This document shows positions 50,782 through 55,154 of a stretch of 55,154 nt of DNA, piece by piece. The notes beneath the pieces are model-generated. The model searched no databases, was not told the origin of the DNA, and saw nothing but the letters and a program-made list of their open reading frames with translations. The position numbers and the translations under genes are program-made. Each line of letters opens with the position of its first letter. Within the stretch, counting starts at the first letter, position 1. This DNA comes from DATBFX01 sp036558305 (lineage in GTDB: Bacteria > Chloroflexota > Chloroflexia > Thermomicrobiales > UBA6265): contig DATBFX010000566.1 in the NCBI GenBank assembly GCA_036558305.1, positions 1 through 55,154 on the forward strand, in the 5' to 3' direction.

Positions 50782-51441
50782 GTGCCGATCGAGGTCTTCG
50801 ACTATCGCCGCGACATCAAGAACCTGTTCATCGCGCCGACGGTGCGCGGCCGGTTCCTGCGCATGGAACCGGGAGAGATCGGTCCGCGTCACAGCCACGA
50901 CCTGGGCGACGAACTGTTCCTGATCCTTCAGGGCCAGTGCGAATTCGAGATCGAAGGCGAACGCGCCGTGCTCGGGCCGGGACAACTTTGCGTCGCCCGC
51001 GTCCACCAGCTCCACGAAGTCCGGGTGGTCGGCGACGAACCGATGGTCATGTTTCTCACCGTTACCCCGCACATCGAGCCGACCCACACGTTTTGGGACG
51101 ACCAGGGCCACAAACAGCCGCCCGTTTACGGCAACGCTACCCGCGCCGAGCGGCTCGCGGCCGGCGAACCGACCGAACCGATCGCCGAGGTGACGCGGCG
51201 CTTCCTCCGGGCCGCCCAAAGGCTTGCCGACGCCGCCGGCGCGCACGCCGAGGCGCAACGGGCCAACATCCCCCGATTGGACGCGGCCGTGGAGGGAGGC
51301 GGCGACGCCTGCAAGGCATCCCTGGATGCGGTTTGGTCTGCCCTCGCCACCGTCTACGAACCCCTGCGGGAGATGGAGGCGACCTGGAACGAACTGGCCG
51401 CACGGGTCGCCGACCGGAGCGAGGGCCGGGTTGAGGGGTAG
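50782..51441 (+). CDS. Cupin-domain protein
   Basis: This is a 219-residue soluble protein with an N-terminal single cupin barrel (about 20-105). It contains GPRHSHDLGDELFLILQGQCEFEIEGE, the cupin motif 1 pattern with the two His and Glu metal ligands, and QLCVARVHQLHEVRVVG, motif 2 with its His. A helical C-terminal half (about 130-210) with no family I recognise follows. The GTG start has AAAGGAG at good spacing. It is followed by a cloverleaf-like palindrome and a solute-binding-protein gene. It may bind or sense a small metabolite. Confidence 0.85.
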   Translation: MPIEVFDYRRDIKNLFIAPTVRGRFLRMEPGEIGPRHSHDLGDELFLILQGQCEFEIEGERAVLGPGQLCVARVHQLHEVRVVGDEPMVMFLTVTPHIEPTHTFWDDQGHKQPPVYGNATRAERLAAGEPTEPIAEVTRRFLRAAQRLADAAGAHAEAQRANIPRLDAAVEGGGDACKASLDAVWSALATVYEPLREMEATWNELAARVADRSEGRVEG

Positions 51442-51472
51442 GGGAAATGGCTGCGAGGCCGGCATCGGCCCC

Positions 51473-51564
51473 CACCCCCGGCCCCTCCCCCAACGTTGGG
51501 GGAGGGGAGGGTTTCAACGAGCGCGTTCCCCTCTCCCGCGCACCGGGAGAGGGGGCCGGGGGTG
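51473..51564. repeat. Cloverleaf-like palindromic repeat
   Basis: Outer arms CACCCCCGGCCCC (51473-51485) and GGGGCCGGGGGTG (51552-51564) enclose two further palindromes: a perfect 26-nt one at 51482-51507 centred on AACGTT, and CCCCTCTCCC-GCGCACC-GGGAGAGGGG at 51528-51554. Elements with CCTCACCCCCGGCCCCTCTCCC-like arms are dispersed in many Chloroflexota genomes as I recall them. It occupies the gap between the cupin gene and the signal-less binding protein. Confidence 0.85.
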
Positions 51565-51571
51565 AGGGTCC

Positions 51572-52816
51572 TTGCTCAACCTGATCTACCGCCAGTTCGA
51601 AGGCTTCGAGAATGCTCTCACCCGACAGATCGCCGCCTACCGGAAACACCGCCCGGACGCGGAGTTCTCGCTCTCCGCGCTCGACGTCCAACCTCTCTAT
51701 GAGGCAATGATTGCCGGCGGCGGGGCCAAACGCGGCGACGCCGATCTCTTCATGGCCGTCACCGATTGGTTGCCCGAGTTGATCCGCGACGGGCACATCG
51801 ATTGCCTCGACGATCGTCTTGCGGCCGATCCGCCGCCCGACTGGCCGGACGGTTGGGCCGACAGCGTCCTCGCCCTCCAACGCGATACCGCCGGACGCAT
51901 CTACGGGCTGCCCTATCACGACGGGCCCGAGGTCTTCCTCTACCGCACGGACCTGTTCGGCGATCCCCGGGAACAGGAGCGGTTCCGGCGTGGCTACGGG
52001 CGGGAATTGGCACCGCCGCGAACCTGGTCGGAATTCCTCGACCTCGCCCGGTTCTTCCACCGCCCGGACGACGGACTCGCGGGCTGCGTCGTCGCCGCCA
52101 AACCGGACGGGCACAACGACGTCTACGACTTCATGCTCCACCTCTGGAGTCGGGGCGGGCGGGTTTTCGACGAGCGGATGCGTCCCGCCTTTGCGGGATC
52201 GGAGGGTCAGGAGGCGCTACGCTTCTACCTCGATCTCATCCACACCCACCGCGTCACCCAGCCGAACCCCTGGGAGGACGACAGCGTCAGTTCCGGTGCT
52301 TACTACGCCGGCGGACGCGCCGCGATGATGTGGAACTGGGCCGGGTTCCAGACCGTCGCCGATCTGCCCGAATTCAGCGCCATCCCCGGTCGGACGCGGG
52401 CGGCGATGCTGCCGGGCGGCGACGGTCCCACCGGGCGCCGGGTGTCGCTCCTCGTCTATTGGGTGATGACGATTCCTTCCGGCAGCCGGCGCAAGGACGA
52501 CGCCTGGGCGTTCCTCACGCACCTCGCCCGCCCGGAGATGGACCGGATCACCGCGCTCGCCGGCGGTTCCGGTGTCCGCCGCGCCACCTGGAACGACCCC
52601 GCGATCCGCGCCCGCTTCCAGTACTACGAGGTGATCGAGGAGGTGCATCGGCAGGTCGCGTTTCTGCCGCGCCTTCCGGAGTATCCGGCGATCAACGAGC
52701 TGCTCAACCGGATGATGGCGAGGGCAACCATCGAGGGCGTGCCGATCGAGGCGGCCCTGCGGGATGCCGCCGGCGCGACCGAGGCGATCTTAGCTGAAGC
52801 GGGGTATGAGCGGTGA
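51572..52816 (+). CDS. Solute-binding protein (family 1) without a signal peptide
   Basis: This 414-residue protein is of the family 1 solute-binding fold, but it starts directly at the first beta strand (LNLIYRQFEGFENALTRQIAAYRKHRPDAEF) with no signal sequence. It retains ADLFMAVTDWLPELIRDG, YGLPYHDGPEVFLYRTDLFG, RTWSEFLDLARFF and YYAGGRAAMMWNWAGF, normal for sugar-binding proteins. The start is a TTG at 51572 placed eight bases after a palindromic repeat, and the ribosome-binding site is poor. Either the repeat replaced the export signal and the gene is decaying, or this is a cytoplasmic binding protein working with the cupin gene upstream. Confidence 0.78.
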   Translation: MLNLIYRQFEGFENALTRQIAAYRKHRPDAEFSLSALDVQPLYEAMIAGGGAKRGDADLFMAVTDWLPELIRDGHIDCLDDRLAADPPPDWPDGWADSVLALQRDTAGRIYGLPYHDGPEVFLYRTDLFGDPREQERFRRGYGRELAPPRTWSEFLDLARFFHRPDDGLAGCVVAAKPDGHNDVYDFMLHLWSRGGRVFDERMRPAFAGSEGQEALRFYLDLIHTHRVTQPNPWEDDSVSSGAYYAGGRAAMMWNWAGFQTVADLPEFSAIPGRTRAAMLPGGDGPTGRRVSLLVYWVMTIPSGSRRKDDAWAFLTHLARPEMDRITALAGGSGVRRATWNDPAIRARFQYYEVIEEVHRQVAFLPRLPEYPAINELLNRMMARATIEGVPIEAALRDAAGATEAILAEAGYER

Positions 52817-52825
52817 GGCGTGCCC

Positions 52826-54013
52826 CTACTTCGTCTGGCGGATGGCCGCGAAGCGGACGCGCTCCCACGATTTGACCCAGTCGACGTAGGTGGCGATGCC
52901 GTCCCCCGCGTCTTCGAGCGGGGGAAAGCCCCGCAACGGCGAGAGGGCGAAGACGGCGTCGAGGTCGTCGTAGGTGTAGAGGGCGCGCGCGGTCGCGCCG
53001 AGGTGCTCGACTGCCTTCGGATTGACCGTGCCGCGCAGGAGTTTGTTCATCAGGGCGGCCTGGGTCGCCGGGGCGAGCATGTAGTCGATGAACGCATGGG
53101 CGAGGTCGGGGTTCGGGGCACGCTTGGCAAGGCTGAGGTTGTCGCAGAAGCTGTAGTCGCCGGGCCGGGGATGGGTGATCTTGAGATGCGCGCCCTTTGC
53201 CTCCGGCAAGTTGGGGGCCGATTCCCAACCGATCGTCGAGACCCAGGCGGTGCCGCTGGCCAGGGTGTGGGCGACGTCGTTCATGGTGGCGACGTAGGCG
53301 GAGGCGCGGTTCTGCTTGATCGAGATCAGCAGGTCGGTCGTGGCATTGAGGTCGTTGATCGTGACGCGGGTGGGATCGGTGTGGCCCATGACGGCGTTCC
53401 AGATCAGGAGGTGACCGAACCCGTCCTCGGTCATCACCACGTGCCCCCGGTACTTGGTGGCCTGGAGATCGAGCCACGATGTCGGCGGGGTCGGGACGTG
53501 CGCCGGGGCGTAGACCATCGGCGAGGTTCCCCAGAGGAACGGCGCGCCGTAGACCTTGTCGTCGACCGTCACCCAGTCGGGCCACTGGAAGCGCGGAAAC
53601 ACCCCTTCGGCATTCGGCAGCAGGGTCCGGTCGAGGGGATCGAGCAGATCGACGTCGACCAGCGGTTTGACGATCCCGTTGTGCGGCGTGACGACATCGT
53701 AGACGCCGATGCCGCCGGCGCGCAGGAGCGTAAAGATCTCGTCGTTGGCGCCGATGTGGTCGGCCTCGACGTCGACGCCGTACTTCTGGCGGAACGGTCT
53801 CGTGACGTCGGCGTCGTCGTACCCCGGCCAGCAGAGCAGACGGAGCGTCCGCTTGCTGGTATTGCCCTGGGCGCCGGACCGCGACCGGTGCAGCCAGGCG
53901 CCACCGGCGGCGCCGAGGGCGAGGGCGGCAGTACCGCCGATGAAGCGACGGCGAGTCAGATGGGTATGATCGGAATTGCCGGGCGACGTCTGGATCTTGA
54001 TCTCGTTATCCAC
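52826..54013 (-). CDS. PotD-like (spermidine/putrescine-type) ABC substrate-binding protein
   Basis: This 395-residue exported binding protein has a twin-arginine signal (LTRRRFIGGTAALALGAAGG, about 19-38), then RTLRLLCWPGYDDADVTRPFRQKYGVDVE, the first strands of PotD/PotF-type proteins. YDVVTPHNGIVKPLVDVDLLDPLDR, YGAPFLWGTSPMVYAP and PRPGDYSFCDNLSLAKRAPNPDLAHAFIDYML are further family blocks. The start is a GTG at 54013; no alternative ATG lies before the signal. The ribosome-binding site is modest. No polyamine permease or ATPase gene is in the window. It converges with the preceding gene at a 9-base gap. Confidence 0.9.
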   Translation of the reverse strand: MDNEIKIQTSPGNSDHTHLTRRRFIGGTAALALGAAGGAWLHRSRSGAQGNTSKRTLRLLCWPGYDDADVTRPFRQKYGVDVEADHIGANDEIFTLLRAGGIGVYDVVTPHNGIVKPLVDVDLLDPLDRTLLPNAEGVFPRFQWPDWVTVDDKVYGAPFLWGTSPMVYAPAHVPTPPTSWLDLQATKYRGHVVMTEDGFGHLLIWNAVMGHTDPTRVTINDLNATTDLLISIKQNRASAYVATMNDVAHTLASGTAWVSTIGWESAPNLPEAKGAHLKITHPRPGDYSFCDNLSLAKRAPNPDLAHAFIDYMLAPATQAALMNKLLRGTVNPKAVEHLGATARALYTYDDLDAVFALSPLRGFPPLEDAGDGIATYVDWVKSWERVRFAAIRQTK

Positions 54014-54032
54014 GGGCGAGTTCCGTAGGTAG

Positions 54033-54677
54033 CTAGGAGTTGGCGTCTTGCTCCATGATGCGGAGCACGTCAAAGACGTTCGGCAAGGGGTCCTGGGTGA
54101 ACCAACTGGGGTCGAGCCAGAAACCGGGGATTACCGTGGAATGGTAGCGACCCCGCTCGTCGGGAGCGATGAGGCGTAAAGCGCCGTCGGCATGACGCCC
54201 ATACCAACGGAAGAGCGACTTGCCGACCCGCCCGTCCAGCGCCAGGTACTCGGGAAGACCGGAGTCATCGAACTCGCGCAACTTCACCTCGAGATCGCGC
54301 TCGACGCTCTCGTCCGAAATAATCTCCGTGGCGAAATCGGCGGGACCCTCGACCCATTGCTCGTGAATTCTGTCCCGATGCTCGGCCAGGATGACGAACA
54401 GGTCGGGCATGCGCCCGGAGGGACGGGACGGCAAACGCAGGATGGTCGTCGACGTGAATACCTCGCCCAGGTTGCGAGGACGGAGGAGGCTCTGGAGGAG
54501 ATAGTTCAAGAATTGCAGAAGCCGTTCATGCCGCACGCTGTTTGACACGTAGGCGATTCCCTCCCCGTCAACCCATTCGGTCTGGCCTTCGCCGGATGTC
54601 CAGTCTAGGAACTCTTCCCAGGTCATCGGGTACCACTTCCCCCGGACGACCTCCGGCAGGACCGCTCGCTGTGCCAT
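54033..54677 (-). CDS. Uma2-family PD-(D/E)xK nuclease-like protein, copy 2
   Basis: This is a 214-residue Uma2 (DUF820) protein. It has MTWEEFLDWTSGEGQTEWVDGEGIAYVSNS at the start, GRMPDLFVILAEHRDRI in the middle (PD element), DFATEIISDESVERDLEVKLREFDDSGLPEYLALDG (E-x-K-like region) and the C-terminal HSTVIPGFWLDPSWF. It has only distant similarity to the copy at 26287-26835, so they are not a recent duplication. The ATG at 54677 follows a GGGGG tract. It lies immediately upstream of the PotD-like gene on the same strand. Confidence 0.85.
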   Translation of the reverse strand: MAQRAVLPEVVRGKWYPMTWEEFLDWTSGEGQTEWVDGEGIAYVSNSVRHERLLQFLNYLLQSLLRPRNLGEVFTSTTILRLPSRPSGRMPDLFVILAEHRDRIHEQWVEGPADFATEIISDESVERDLEVKLREFDDSGLPEYLALDGRVGKSLFRWYGRHADGALRLIAPDERGRYHSTVIPGFWLDPSWFTQDPLPNVFDVLRIMEQDANS

Positions 54678-54921
54678 CGCTACCCCCGATTCATCGTCGC
54701 GGACGCGGCACTCCACGCGGCCACTCGCGCACGGTGCCATCATACCCCGCGACCGGCTACCCCGGTGTCATTCTGTCGCGCGGGCTGCTCCAGTCAGCGC
54801 CGTTTTCGGCAGCAGCCGGATAAGGCTTCGATCGTGCCGCGTTCGCGACAGAGACCGCTTCGGCCTGCCGACCATCCGCAAATGACGGCCCTGTTGCGTT
54901 TCTGCAATGGACACCTGCCGA

Positions 54922-54950
54922 TTGCCACGAATCCGCCACGTCACTACGAT
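54922..54950 (+). promoter_or_regulatory. Putative sigma-70-type promoter
   Basis: TTGCCA (54922-54927) and TACGAT (54945-54950) are separated by exactly 17 bp and resemble -35 and -10 boxes. It would drive the gene starting at 55085 with a leader of about 130 nt. Nothing else is recognised in 54678-55084. Confidence 0.4.
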
Positions 54951-55084
54951 TAGTGTTGGGCGCGTCCGGAAGGTTGTTCGTGCCCGCTCCGTCGACGCCG
55001 CCCCCTCACGGACCGAGCGCGTCTGCCGGCCGGGTTGTGCGGCGGGCTGGTGGGGTCCGCCGGGTTACCGAAAGGAGGATCCGC

Positions 55085-55154
55085 ATGCGAGCCTTTGGAT
55101 TGATCGGGCGAGTGGCCATCGGGGTGATGTTGCTCGCCGGGACCGTGGCCCTGT
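55085..55154 (+). CDS. Exported protein, N-terminus only (3' end outside window)
   Basis: An ATG preceded by AAAGGAGG at good spacing opens a frame reading MRAFGLIGRVAIGVMLLAGT, with a basic residue at position 2 followed by a hydrophobic core, as in Sec signal peptides. Only 23 codons are in the window, so no family can be assigned. Confidence 0.6.
   Translation, partial: MRAFGLIGRVAIGVMLLAGTVAL

Noticed and set aside
1..55154. CRISPR array, rRNA or tRNA genes, prophage or biosynthetic gene cluster
   Set aside because: No regularly spaced direct repeats, no cloverleaf or rRNA signatures, no phage structural genes, and no polyketide or peptide synthetase domains were seen. The holin-like domain is part of a phosphodiesterase.

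Overview
The window is high-GC DNA, densely packed on both strands, with frequent GTG and TTG starts behind strong Shine-Dalgarno sites. Ala-Ser-Pro-Val linkers after export signals (SPVASPVA, TPAASPVA), many solute-binding proteins, MalT-type and NB-ARC LuxR regulators, GH63 and debranching enzymes, and abundant GC-rich palindromic repeats suggest a Chloroflexota bacterium of the Thermomicrobia (Sphaerobacter-like) type. That assignment is an inference; no rRNA or tRNA gene is present to confirm it.

Layout. 1-3.3 kb: a MalT-like LuxR regulator cut by the window edge and a GNAT remnant. 3.4-11 kb: a drug-type MFS exporter, two paralogous DUF4239 (bestrophin-like) membrane proteins, a secreted DUF4397 protein, a lipid kinase, an IS5-type transposase remnant, a duplicated GH63 tail and copies of a repeat of about 450 bp. 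11-20.6 kb: a GH63-like glucosidase, a prokaryotic pentameric ligand-gated channel homologue coupled to a small three-helix protein, a holin/phosphodiesterase fusion, a DUF1269 protein and a glycogen-debranching enzyme. 20.6-28.9 kb: a K+ channel coupled to a membrane protein, two tandem HicAB modules, DinB, metallophosphoesterase, Uma2, and a GatC-like/amidase pair. 28.9-42.3 kb: a large NB-ARC/LuxR regulator carrying an in-frame palindrome, a Tat-exported DsrE-like protein, an S41 protease, and ABC import parts: five solute-binding proteins here and further on, three permeases, and no ATPase anywhere. 42.5-55.2 kb: a decayed IS5 transposase, a redoxin with an in-frame TGA, HtrA, a frameshifted formyltransferase, HigBA, a Gfo/Idh/MocA oxidoreductase, a hybrid sensor kinase, a cupin, two more solute-binding proteins, a second Uma2, and the start of an exported protein.

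The most notable element is the redoxin at 43028-44074. Its reading frame is interrupted only by a TGA exactly where the active-site cysteine belongs (WASW-U-GCR). A hairpin with a G in its apical loop lies 20 nt downstream, as expected of a bacterial SECIS element, so it is probably a selenoprotein. Other points of interest are the pentameric channel, palindromes inside or overlapping coding sequence (28543-28605, 30091-30151), a cloverleaf-like palindrome next to a signal-less solute-binding protein, and a repeat family whose two halves flank one DUF4239 gene. Toxin-antitoxin modules (two HicAB, one HigBA, a possible broken PIN pair) and IS remnants show the region is accessory and has been rearranged.
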